A DNA stretch of 64,000 nucleotides from Rikenellaceae bacterium (lineage in GTDB: Bacteria; Bacteroidota; Bacteroidia; Bacteroidales; Rikenellaceae): the NCBI GenBank assembly GCA_015059685.1, contig SUZW01000010.1, positions 1-64,000 on the forward strand. Direction: 5' to 3'. The position numbers and the translations under genes were made by a program. Below are positions 7,851-15,832 of this stretch, in pieces. How positions within the stretch are numbered: the stretch's first letter is position 1; every line of letters begins with the position of its first letter. The notes beneath the pieces are model-generated. The model ran no database searches, was not told the origin of the DNA, and saw only the letters and a list, made by a program, of their open reading frames with translations.

Positions 7851-7988
7851 ATGTCACTTTGGGATTGGCTGCTTGCAGCGTGGATTTATGAAGAGGTGTT
7901 CGATAATGACTCGGACAACACTTCGCACGACAGCACTCGCGACTATGATTCGTCCGACGACTATGATGATTATGGGGAAGATTTTTAG
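7851..7988 (+). CDS. Small acidic protein of 45 residues
   Basis: ATG at 7851, TAG at 7986-7988. The product starts with a Trp-rich hydrophobic stretch (MSLWDWLLAAWIYEEVF) and ends in an Asp/Ser/Tyr-rich tail with about 13 Asp/Glu in 25 residues. The amphipathic head and very acidic tail suggest a real small protein, perhaps a membrane-associated or DNA-mimic-like factor; no function is recognised. It lies behind a terminator and a 10-bp hairpin and 76 bases upstream of abiH. Confidence 0.45.
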   Translation: MSLWDWLLAAWIYEEVFDNDSDNTSHDSTRDYDSSDDYDDYGEDF

Positions 7989-8064
7989 TGCCCTAAATAC
8001 GCCGAATTGAAATATTAACTAACTTTGAGGTACATTACAGCGAAGTTACCGAAAACTACTATAT

Positions 8065-9336
8065 ATGAATAGAATTATAATTGTTGGAAATGGGTTTGAT
8101 TTAGCACATCAACTCGCCACTAAATACGGGGATTTTATAAATTGGTATTGGGAAGACAGAGGATCATATTTAGTAGGATCCTGGAGTGATCATATAGATG
8201 ATGGCTTATGTTCATTTAAGCTAAAAGAAGAAGTTCATCTTGCAGGATGGGCTTTAGTTTGGGGATATCATTATGGAATATCTCCAAAACAATATTCGTT
8301 GCGAGATCTTGTAGAGCATGTCAAATCAGACACCAAAGTGTGTAACTTTGAAATGCACAGTCACTTTTTTACCGAGATATGCAAAGCTATAGAAGAAAAA
8401 GGGTGGGTTGATATTGAGGCAGAATATTATCGCATGCTTAATTCTGTGTATTTATCATCGCCGGAGAAATTGAATAATGAGTTTGCCATTGTGCGCACTA
8501 AACTCATAGAATATCTAACATCTGTACAAAATAGTAATATCAACGATTCTATAGTAAATCAAGCTACAAGAGATTGTATGATGGCTCCATTTTGTGCTAA
8601 TGAAATTTCTATCGAGGGTCGAGCAAAATGGAACGAATTCCTAAAATGCAGAATTGAAGATGAGGACTTATCGGATACAATAAAGTTGTATGGTGAATCC
8701 GAAGTTCGTGAAAGAGTCAAACAAGTATTAGAATTCAAGAAAGCACAAAGTGGACAAATAGACAATATGGGGATAGAATCAATAGAAGGAGATAAATTGC
8801 CTTCAGAAATGCTCTATCCTGATAGAATCATGCTCTTAAATTTCAACTACACCAATACGGCGGATATGTATATGCCGGCTGATGATTATCACTTTCCAAT
8901 AAATCATATTCACGGTCATTTGGATAATCCAGAAAGTGTTATTTTCGGATATGGCGATGAGTTGGATAATAAATACCAAGAGATTAGTAGCCTCAACAAC
9001 AATGAGCTATTAAAGAATATTAAGTCTATCCGATATTTAGAGGATGTGAATTATCGAACTGTTCTTGAATTCGTGGAATCAGCTCCATACCAGATTTATA
9101 TCATGGGACACTCTTGTGGCACATCGGATAGAACATTGCTGAATACTCTATTTGAGCACCCAAATTGCGTATCAATAAAACCGTTCTATTACCAAAACGA
9201 TGAAGGCCAAGATAATTATATAGAGATAGTACAGAATATATCCAGAAATTTCAGCAACGCGCAGAAGATGCGAGATCGAGTTGTGAATAAGACATTTTGT
9301 CAGCCCTTACCTCAGAGAATAGTTTCAAATGAGTAA
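8065..9336 (+). CDS. abiH: AbiH family abortive-infection protein
   Basis: 423 residues. The N-terminal IIIVGNGFDLAH (4-14) is the AbiH hallmark, a Rossmann-like nucleotide-binding start. Later family motifs are LLNFNYT (about 256), HIHGHL (about 285) and YIMGHSCGTSD near the C-terminus. AbiH blocks phage development in Lactococcus by an unknown mechanism, and homologues are frequent in defence islands. Base composition is AT-rich like the rest of the island. The gene stands alone between the small acidic gene and a broken AlkD-like gene. Confidence 0.9.
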   Translation: MNRIIIVGNGFDLAHQLATKYGDFINWYWEDRGSYLVGSWSDHIDDGLCSFKLKEEVHLAGWALVWGYHYGISPKQYSLRDLVEHVKSDTKVCNFEMHSHFFTEICKAIEEKGWVDIEAEYYRMLNSVYLSSPEKLNNEFAIVRTKLIEYLTSVQNSNINDSIVNQATRDCMMAPFCANEISIEGRAKWNEFLKCRIEDEDLSDTIKLYGESEVRERVKQVLEFKKAQSGQIDNMGIESIEGDKLPSEMLYPDRIMLLNFNYTNTADMYMPADDYHFPINHIHGHLDNPESVIFGYGDELDNKYQEISSLNNNELLKNIKSIRYLEDVNYRTVLEFVESAPYQIYIMGHSCGTSDRTLLNTLFEHPNCVSIKPFYYQNDEGQDNYIEIVQNISRNFSNAQKMRDRVVNKTFCQPLPQRIVSNE

Positions 9337-9351
9337 TGATGCAATAGTCTT

Positions 9352-10163
9352 ATGATTGAACACCTTTTACAGCCATTGGTTTGCGAGCGTTTTAGAAATG
9401 ATACGCGGTATCTGGAGGGGCATTTGCGAGTGGTGAATGCGTTGCCCAAAAGGCGTGTATTGGGACTTCATTCGCCCGAGATTAAGCAGGTCGCAAAGTC
9501 GCTTTCACGCGAGGGTGGCGAGGTTGTTATGCCCGATGGAACGCACCGCATATGCGTCAATGGAGCCGAGGTGATTCGTGCATTTGAGGCGGTGCCGAGC
9601 GAGTGCCTTTGCTACGAGGAGGTCGTCTCTGGGGCTACCTTATCAACCTCGAAAAATGTTCGCTTGATGAGCGTTTGGCGATGCTCACACGCTATGTGCC
9701 TGTGCTGGATAATTGGGCTGTGTGCGACTCCTACTGCGCTCACGCAAAGTGGATGACTCGTGCCGACAAAGTGGCTTTGTGGGCGTTCTTGGAGCGTTGG
9801 TTTGACTCTGAGCGCGAGTTTGAGGTACGCTTTGCGGTGGTTGTAGCGATGTGTTATTTTCTCAATGAGGAGTGGCTTGACAAGGTTTATGAGCGCATCA
9901 ACTCTCTCTATTTCGGGCGCATAAAGTCAAAGTATAAAACCGTCAAAGGCAAACCGAAAGTGGCTCAACAGGGCACTGTGCAAGGTGCAGAACCATATTA
10001 TGTGCGGATGGGAGTTGCGTGGCTGTTGGCGACTGCGCTGGCGAAGTTCCCCGACCAAACAAGAGCCTATGTCCGCTCGTCAAATTTGCCTGAAGATGTT
10101 GTAAAACTCTATGTCCGCAAGGCCCGTGAGTCGTTCCGCACACGCACGGTCGAGGCGGTGTAG
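9352..10163 (+). pseudogene. AlkD-like DNA alkylation repair protein, frameshifted
   Basis: Two overlapping frames give one protein. The first (from ATG 9352) covers the N-terminal helices as far as CLCYEEVV. The second, in another frame, continues with LWGYLINLEKC and DNWAVCD, which are typical of the AlkD/HEAT-repeat glycosylase family. One base appears to be missing at about 9622-9632. Restoring it gives about 270 residues, near the family length. AlkD-type proteins excise 3- and 7-alkylpurines. The frame is well kept on both sides of the break, so the event is recent or is a sequence error. Confidence 0.75.
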
Positions 10164-10227
10164 TGCCCCAACCGTGCGGTTCGGTGACATATAATCCAAT
10201 AACCAATTACGGAACGAAATCAAGCGT

Positions 10228-10902
10228 TTACATCGCCACAACCTTCTTGATAGTCACCGTGACATCGAAGTTATTCATTCGCATAATGTCTGGAATTGAA
10301 TATGGGTGGTAGGCATTGAGGCTGTGGATGGCGAAGCAGATATTGATGTACTTGAGCTTATCCGCTTGTGGTTGCCAATCCTCGTAGGCTGTCTCCCATT
10401 TACCATCGTCAAAGTCGTTAACAAGGTCCGACGCTCTTACGAAATCGGCGCATTTGATGGGGAGATATCCCTGATCAAACAGCATATCGATAACCTGGTG
10501 AATCTTGGCAAAATCAGAGCCAAAATAGTCGTCGTTCTCCAACTGTATAATGGCACCGGCAGCATTGGGATTATAGTTGAGTCGCCCCTCAACCTCGAAG
10601 TTACCATCAACGAAAATCTTTGACGCATCCTCATTTACAATTGCCACACGCTCGTGCATCTGGTGTGTGAGAGTTTTCAACTGATCGTTCAGTTTATCCA
10701 TACGCATAACCTCATTTGGTGTCGCCTGGAACAACGCATCCAGGGCATCCTTACGCTCCTCAATAAGTTTTGCAAGATACGCACCCTTATCATCGGATAC
10801 ACAGCAAGCCGCACCATCGTCTGTGAGGGCAAGGATTTCGCGCTCAATTTTCTCCACCTTCTCCTTAAGGAATTCCTTTGTCTCATAAAATAGTTTTTTC
10901 AT
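10228..10902 (-). CDS. Uncharacterised cytoplasmic protein, helical N-terminus
   Basis: 224 residues if the ATG at 10902 is used. That start follows AAAAAGGT and gives MKKLFYETKEFLKEK; the frame upstream is low-complexity and unlikely to be coding. The N-terminal 90 residues are charged and probably coiled coil. The C-terminal half contains DNYFGSDF-like acidic stretches, ending in FDVTVTIKKVVAM. No family is recognised. The gene has no close partner and may be island cargo. Confidence 0.65.
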   Translation of the reverse strand: MKKLFYETKEFLKEKVEKIEREILALTDDGAACCVSDDKGAYLAKLIEERKDALDALFQATPNEVMRMDKLNDQLKTLTHQMHERVAIVNEDASKIFVDGNFEVEGRLNYNPNAAGAIIQLENDDYFGSDFAKIHQVIDMLFDQGYLPIKCADFVRASDLVNDFDDGKWETAYEDWQPQADKLKYINICFAIHSLNAYHPYSIPDIMRMNNFDVTVTIKKVVAM

Positions 10903-11967
10903 ACCTTTTTGTTTTTGTGGCTGGGTGTTATCCCAACCGGATTTGTAATCGATTATCACTTTAAGAGTAGAGGATGTTTCGGGAAAAGGTTTGCAAAGAC
11001 TGGGGATGGAAGGTTTTGGGTATTTGCTGATATGAGCAAAAGATGTGTCATTTTGAGCAAATTGCTTGTACATCGATTTGCTGAAATGTACAATGAGTAT
11101 AAGAATATAGTATAAGACAGTAATACATACACTAATACTTTTTTCTTTGAAGCAAAGAAAAAAGATATTCAAAAAAGAAACAAAAGGATTGGGGGCATCC
11201 GCCTGCGGCGTCTGATCTGTTTTTAGAAAACAAAGAGATGCTGGGAGAAGATGGGATTAACGGAACATATATAGGAGGCCTATTTCCTCAGTATATCAAA
11301 AAACAAAAATATATCCTTCTATATACATAATCCTCTACATCGACACATAACCAACCGAATTCCATTTCGCCGACCGCACGCCCCCGCCTCGCTTGACGAT
11401 TACTACACACCATACTGATATGAATAATTTGTTTGTAACTTTTTTCTGTCTTGTCAACTCTTTGATATAAACGCTCTAAACTGCACAAAAAAATCACTCT
11501 TCAAAGATGACATTTATTCTCTGTTCGCTTTTGCATAGTCGCTTGAGTATTAAAAGATTGACTTTTGTAGAGCCATATAATATTGACCATAAGAGCGATA
11601 ATAATGTAAACTAATCGGTGCAAGTTGATTCGGTACAACAACTTTTCTCTATCCACTTTTTGAGGCTGAATTTCTGAACAGCGGGAACGGCTGTGTTTAT
11701 CTTCGATTTTAGCAAGCGATCTGAAATCCAATGTTATTATGCGCAATATCTTGTATTATATTGATTATACGGCAATTGCAATGTTTACAATATAGAGAAG
11801 TAAACATTGCGAGTACTCGTTTTGTACAAAGATTTCTGTGTTATTCTCGCCCCTAAACCGCACAATAAAATCTCCAAAAACTCAGACTCAAAAATCATAA
11901 CATTTACATATACATACAACCCAGCCTTTTGCGGACTTTGCAAAAAAAGTTAGCACACTCCGTCAAG
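10903..11967. other. 1 kb AT-rich stretch without a convincing gene
   Basis: I see only short frames of poor composition. At 11140-11163 a TTTTTCTTTG/CAAAGAAAAA palindrome may terminate transcripts in both directions. A stretch at 11375-11420 read on the minus strand has a GC-rich, coding-like texture and could be a gene stump, but it matches nothing I know. Confidence 0.4.
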
Positions 11968-11991
11968 TTTGAACAATTCTTATTATCTTTG
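11968..11991 (+). promoter_or_regulatory. Possible promoter of the secreted NTF2-like gene
   Basis: TTTG at 11968-11971 and TATCTTTG at 11984-11991, 27 bases before the ATG. The spacer is 12 bases, not the usual 19-21. Confidence 0.4.
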
Positions 11992-12017
11992 TACAGAGAG
12001 TAAATTTGAGAAGATTT

Positions 12018-12461
12018 ATGAAACAGCTTATCATTCTAATTGTGTTATTGACGGGAGCATTGTGCAATGTTAGCGCACAAGATAGACTGCATCCTACGCA
12101 TACCTCCACTACCAGGAGTGATGAGATTAAGTCTTTCATCACGCAAATGTACAACAACAAACTCTATGAGGATTACGACTTCTTGCGAAAACATTGCTCT
12201 TCGGGATTACTCAAAAAACTTCAAGATGCGTACACTTACGATACCGACGGTATAGCATACGCAACTTGGCTATTTAGAAGCAGTCAGCAGGATAGCAAAC
12301 CAGGGACGGAAGGAAAGACCATTATGCTGGAGGTGAAACTTGATGGCGATTGGTTTGTTTATACTGCATTGGATATGGGCTGGGAGTTTACCAACAGAAT
12401 CAAAATCACGAACAAGGGAGGCAAGATTATAATAGAAGATGTTTGTGTGGTCAAAGAGTAG
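12018..12461 (+). CDS. Small secreted protein, DUF3828/NTF2-like
   Basis: 147 residues from ATG 12018. A signal peptide (MKQLIILIVLLTG...NVSAQ) is followed by a mature domain whose order resembles DUF3828/NTF2-like proteins: an N-terminal helix (IKSFITQMYNN), LRKHCSSGLLKKL, and a C-terminal beta sheet. It is probably periplasmic or outer-membrane associated, and its role is unknown. The upstream TTG at 12006 is a weaker start. Confidence 0.65.
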   Translation: MKQLIILIVLLTGALCNVSAQDRLHPTHTSTTRSDEIKSFITQMYNNKLYEDYDFLRKHCSSGLLKKLQDAYTYDTDGIAYATWLFRSSQQDSKPGTEGKTIMLEVKLDGDWFVYTALDMGWEFTNRIKITNKGGKIIIEDVCVVKE

Positions 12462-12474
12462 CCACATCAGTAAG

Positions 12475-12579
12475 CATATTTGTGTCCTGGCAGAAGATTT
12501 GGAGGGCACAATCGAGCCAAATGTTCTCTATTCGGTTGAATTGGAGCCTATGCACAGGGCAAAGGAAGATATGGTAGTG
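12475..12579 (+). pseudogene. Gene stump, related to the one at 15226-15329
   Basis: The frame reads HICVLAEDLEGTI..PNVLYS and then ELEPMHRAK. It has no start codon and is cut off both sides. A homologous stump lies at 15226-15329 (about three bases in four identical, one base deleted there). The parent family is not recognised. Confidence 0.5.
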
Positions 12580-12605
12580 CTTCTTTCGCTCGTACGGTTA
12601 ACATT

Positions 12606-12645
12606 ATCAACAAATTGACTGTGAAATCAAAGTCAATTTGTTGAT
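12606..12645. other. Perfect 15-bp inverted repeat
   Basis: ATCAACAAATTGACT (12606-12620) and AGTCAATTTGTTGAT (12631-12645) with a 10-base loop. There is no T-run. It lies about 70 bases upstream of the toxin-antitoxin promoter and may end upstream transcription or bind a regulator. Confidence 0.6.
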
Positions 12646-12713
12646 ATTAACAGAGAGTTTGAAAGGCATGCAAGAGATTATACCAAGTAAAAAATTCACT
12701 TATAAGTTAATTA

Positions 12714-12737
12714 TTTGAGAAAAATATATTATCTTTG
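12714..12737 (+). promoter_or_regulatory. Promoter of the toxin-antitoxin-chaperone operon
   Basis: TATCTTTG at 12730-12737, 18 bases upstream of the first gene's ATG, with TTTG 12 bases before it (12714-12717). Confidence 0.5.
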
Positions 12738-12755
12738 CGGAACAAAAATTGAGTA

Positions 12756-13250
12756 ATGAATTTTGAGTTAGTAGAAATACCATCATTATCTGGAGATTGT
12801 TGTCAAATCTTCTCGATTCTAATTGAAGGCGAGGAGCAGACATTATTTGAAAATTTTGCAGAAGAGTATGAGGAAGAATATGTAGATGAGATTGCGGATA
12901 TGTATAACAGTTTAAAGTTTATGGGTAACGAGGGTGGCGCTCGTCCCCAATTCTTTAAAGATAAGGAAGGTTCTCCGGGAGATGGTGTATCTGCTTTATA
13001 TGATCATCCAGATAAAATGTTAAGATTATATTGCATAGTATATGGTAGAGTTGCAGTAATATTAGGAGGCGGTGGCCCTAAACCCAAATCTATTCGCGCA
13101 TGGCAAGATGATCCCAAACTATGTCGCGAAGCCACTATGATGAAATATATATCATCCAAAATAACACAGGCAATAAAAGATGGTGATATTAAGATAACTG
13201 ATGCTGGATTATCAGGAGAATTAAAAATAATTGACGACTATGGGGACTAA
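12756..13250 (+). CDS. Candidate RelE/HigB-like toxin of a TAC operon
   Basis: 164 residues. The C-terminal part (MLRLYCIVYGRVAVILGGGGPKPK, then a helix ending ITQAIKDG) resembles the beta-sheet end of RelE/HigB toxins, in which R-L-F/Y-C and V-V-L-G-G/N-G are common. The N-terminal half is acidic and longer than usual. The assignment rests mostly on order: toxin, overlapping HTH antitoxin, SecB-like chaperone. If right, it is an mRNA interferase. Its stop overlaps the antitoxin start by 11 bases. Confidence 0.6.
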   Translation: MNFELVEIPSLSGDCCQIFSILIEGEEQTLFENFAEEYEEEYVDEIADMYNSLKFMGNEGGARPQFFKDKEGSPGDGVSALYDHPDKMLRLYCIVYGRVAVILGGGGPKPKSIRAWQDDPKLCREATMMKYISSKITQAIKDGDIKITDAGLSGELKIIDDYGD

Positions 13251-13686
13251 AAAACACAGTGGAATTTTGCAAAGGCTTGAGGCCCGTAGTGCCGACAGCT
13301 ATGAAAAAGTGGCATCTCGTATGCGGCTTGCAATTAAAATCGCTGATGCCATAGAACATTCTGGCATGAGCAAAAAAGAATTTGCAATTAGGCTAGGTAA
13401 ACAACCATCAGAAATTAGCAAATGGTTAAGTGGTACCCATAATTTCACTATGGATACATTGATTGATATCTCAAGAGTACTGAAGATTCAGTTAGTAGAT
13501 GATCAACTTAAGGCGCCAACAATGACTTCGGATATTACAGTAGACACATATAATAGCAGAATTGCATCTATTAAAATTAGACCCACACAGAAGGTGTTAG
13601 GAGCCATATCTTTAGATACATCTGTCGGGTATAAGAGTATCATTTATAATAATCATATTGCAACTCCATGCTACGGATTTGTATAA
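13240..13686 (+). CDS. HTH antitoxin (HigA-like) with a C-terminal extension
   Basis: 148 residues from ATG 13240 (a TTG at 13231 is also possible). The first 85 residues contain an XRE-type HTH (MSKKEFAIRLGKQPSEISKW), as in HigA. About 60 residues follow the HTH, ending IATPCYGFV. In TAC systems such a C-terminal tail is the chaperone-addiction region that must be bound by the SecB-like chaperone to stabilise the antitoxin. The gene overlaps the toxin and is followed 11 bases later by the SecB-like gene. Confidence 0.75.
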   Translation: MGTKKHSGILQRLEARSADSYEKVASRMRLAIKIADAIEHSGMSKKEFAIRLGKQPSEISKWLSGTHNFTMDTLIDISRVLKIQLVDDQLKAPTMTSDITVDTYNSRIASIKIRPTQKVLGAISLDTSVGYKSIIYNNHIATPCYGFV

Positions 13687-13697
13687 AAAAAGAATAT

Positions 13698-14150
13698 ATG
13701 AATACAGAAACAAATATTTTATTTAGTTTGGAATCAATAGAAGAGATATTGTACAGTATTTCTTCTTGCGATAGTATGGCGCACACTTGTATTAATCGAG
13801 AAACTCTTCGAGTACAATTTATGACACAAACTTTTCTTAACATAAAGAATAATCAGGTCAAGATTAAAGTTGGAACAAAATATGATATACAAGAAGTAAG
13901 CGTACTTAATCTTGAACTGCTTTTCGTTTTTGGGATTAATAATATCGACAATCTTGTCAGCGTTGACAGAGATAATATGAAACTTAATTTCAAGGCGGAC
14001 CTCATACCGACCTTTATAAATGTTGCTATAGGAGGAATGAGAGGAGTTTTATACGAAAAAGTGAAGTCTACTATACTTGAAGCATATCCATTGCCATTAA
14101 TTGACTTGCAAGAACTAATTAAACAAAATACCTTCCATGTTGAAGAGTAA
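13698..14150 (+). CDS. SecB-like chaperone, third gene of a candidate TAC system
   Basis: 150 residues from ATG 13698. The layout fits a SecB fold: long beta strands in the middle (QVKIKVGTKYDIQ and LNLELLFVF), then a helix with GGMRGVLYEKV (112-122), then PLPLIDLQEL (131-140), corresponding to SecB's ANL..RGGFPPL-type region. SecB-like proteins in third place after a HigBA-type pair define TAC modules in mycobacteria and elsewhere. Similarity is low by eye, so a structure comparison would be decisive. Confidence 0.6.
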   Translation: MNTETNILFSLESIEEILYSISSCDSMAHTCINRETLRVQFMTQTFLNIKNNQVKIKVGTKYDIQEVSVLNLELLFVFGINNIDNLVSVDRDNMKLNFKADLIPTFINVAIGGMRGVLYEKVKSTILEAYPLPLIDLQELIKQNTFHVEE

Positions 14151-14534
14151 TCTTTGAGAGTGTCATATATACATCATATGATAATTACTTGTCACAAAAT
14201 GCAGCAGAATAGAATGCACATATTGCTTACGACTTATTGATCGAGTTCAGGGCGTAAAACGCTTTGAAGGCGTTCTGTGTGCGCCTATTTCAAGCGTTGA
14301 AACCGCAAACTCTATTGGGGAAACTATCCAACTGAAACATACTCGAATACGGATATTATAGATGCAGATATCCAAGTTATGAGAATAGATAAGAATCGTT
14401 GGAAAGTTCCTCACTTTTCAACGATTTTTGTTTATTATACCCATTGGTGATGCTTAACCTCTCCATCAATTCCGTCCAATGGCAATAACAAACTTTATTA
14501 TTAACAACGCAGTGATGCGGTAAACAATGAAATT
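14151..14534. other. Gap between the TAC operon and the broken phosphoesterase
   Basis: No gene of credible length. It contains GC-rich stem-forming DNA near 14250-14290 and the terminator at 14394-14429. Confidence 0.5.
14394..14429 (+). terminator. Intrinsic terminator
   Basis: AATCGTTGGAAAG (14394-14406) pairs with CTTTTCAACGATT (14414-14426), one wobble, followed by T. It lies about 245 bases after the SecB-like gene. Confidence 0.75.
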
Positions 14535-14909
14535 ATGAATTATAAATTTGATGGAGATAGGGTGTTCTTTACATCCGACACTCACTTCTACCATGCCAAT
14601 ATTATCAACTTCTGTGGTAGGCCATTTAAGAATGTGGATGTTATGAACGAAACACTCATAGCCAACTGGAATAGCGTAGTCGGTCCGGACGATATTGTGT
14701 TTCATCTCGGCGACTTCTGTTTAGGAGGATCAGCAGAGTGGACCAATATCCTTAATAGGCTTAATGGTAAGATTTACCTGATTGTCGGCAACCACGACAT
14801 CAAGAATTTGAGGCAAGGATATTATAGTCGCTTTGAGCATATAGCGATGCAGATGCATGTTGAGGTAGGCAAGCAGAAGATATATCTCAACCACTGCCCA
14901 AATTGCTAA
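14535..14909 (+). pseudogene. Calcineurin-like metallophosphoesterase, C-terminally truncated
   Basis: 124 residues. TSDTHFYHANII gives the first metal motif (D-x-H). HLGDFCLGG and VGNHDIKNL supply the GD and GNH(D) motifs. Relatives continue past LNH with further metal-binding His (GHxH), but here the frame stops right after NHCPNC. The break lies just before repeat copy A (14917). Without the last His residues the active site is incomplete, so the gene is probably dead. Confidence 0.75.
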
Positions 14910-14916
14910 GATGAAT

Positions 14917-15061
14917 TTATCATTGGCTATTATCGTTTATCAAATTCTTTCGCCCTATTTTAGCCCCAACAGAAATTAGGGAGCTACAATTCATATACTA
15001 TACAAATCACAACATATCGTACTTTTCTTTTATAAAAAGCAATCGACCCGAAAGGTTGGAC
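14917..15061 (+). repeat. Island repeat, copy A
   Basis: Two conserved blocks shared with 17221-17463. One is TTATCGTTTATC leading into ATTCTTTCGCCCTATTT and CCCC. The other is CAAATCAC, about 20 bases, then CTTTTATAAAAAGCA and CGACC. Copies A and B have the same orientation and bracket the genes at 15588-17035. Confidence 0.6.
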
Positions 15062-15225
15062 TTTATAAAGGACATAAGACAAGGCATTACATAAAATGAC
15101 ATTGGAGAAATCTCAGATTAAGTTTGCGAAATCGGAATGTACAGGAGATCTAATAGACATCGTTTCTTGTCACTCAAAAACTCGTCAATTGAAAGCAGTA
15201 AGGGATGATTATACTCTCGGCAAAA

Positions 15226-15329
15226 CAGATTTGTATCCTAGCTGAGGATCAGAAAGATACAATCAGCCAAATGATCTATATTCGGCAGAATTGAAACCTA
15301 TGTACACGGCAAAGGGTTATGTGGTAGTT
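15226..15329 (+). pseudogene. Gene stump, second copy of the one at 12475-12579
   Basis: QICILAED, then after a one-base deletion PNDLYSAELKPMYTAKGYVVV, aligns with the stump at 12475-12579. Neither copy has a start. The family is not recognised. Confidence 0.5.
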
Positions 15330-15433
15330 AACGCCCTTGGTTTTAAAGCTATTGATATTATGTCAAATTTTCCCCATGGTGTTACAAGTTTATTTTATTT
15401 TATTGGATTAGGCATCAAAATATTCAAAAAATA

Positions 15434-15465
15434 TTTGGTATTGGTATTTTTTTTGTGTACCTTTG
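15434..15465 (+). promoter_or_regulatory. Bacteroidota promoter of the 15588 gene pair
   Basis: TTTG at 15434-15437, a 20-base spacer, TACCTTTG at 15458-15465: a complete consensus match. The predicted start near 15472 gives a leader of about 115 bases. Confidence 0.75.
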
Positions 15466-15587
15466 TGCATAGTTTTCTGTCTCAAGATACAAAATATAGT
15501 ATATATATGCTTTATTTTGTTTATAAAATATTTGATTGAAAGCAAAATATAAGTTTAGTGGCTACGCTGATATATTCAGCAAAAATT

Positions 15588-15815
15588 ATGAAAAATATGG
15601 AAACTGGAAGAACCCGTAAAAGCGAACGATTAAATGCTTTAGCAAAAGTGAACGATAAGGAAAATGGGTATATGAGTGAACTAATTCTAGAGATTGGCCA
15701 AAAATTTGTTGATGAATTCATCGCTGTGGGATTCATTATTTGCGGATATACTCTAACTGCAAAAACATGGCGAGTATCTGAGCTTGGAAAAGAGTTTTAT
15801 GCTGAAATAAAATAA
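15588..15815 (+). CDS. Small protein of 75 residues, possibly winged-helix
   Basis: ATG at 15588 (a GTG at 15558 is less likely). A basic N-terminus (GRTRKSERLNAL) leads into a compact helix-strand region ending WRVSELGKEFYAEIK. The last part resembles the wing and end of a small winged-helix domain (TxxGxxF-like), which would suit a DNA-binding regulator, but this is weak. It lies 115 bases behind a strong promoter and directly upstream of the membrane coiled-coil gene. Confidence 0.5.
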   Translation: MKNMETGRTRKSERLNALAKVNDKENGYMSELILEIGQKFVDEFIAVGFIICGYTLTAKTWRVSELGKEFYAEIK

Positions 15816-15832
15816 CACTTTATTTAACTACT

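Noticed and set aside
11288..11746. Two short minus-strand frames in the 1 kb gap
   Set aside because: Poor composition, no start context, no homology; at best stumps.
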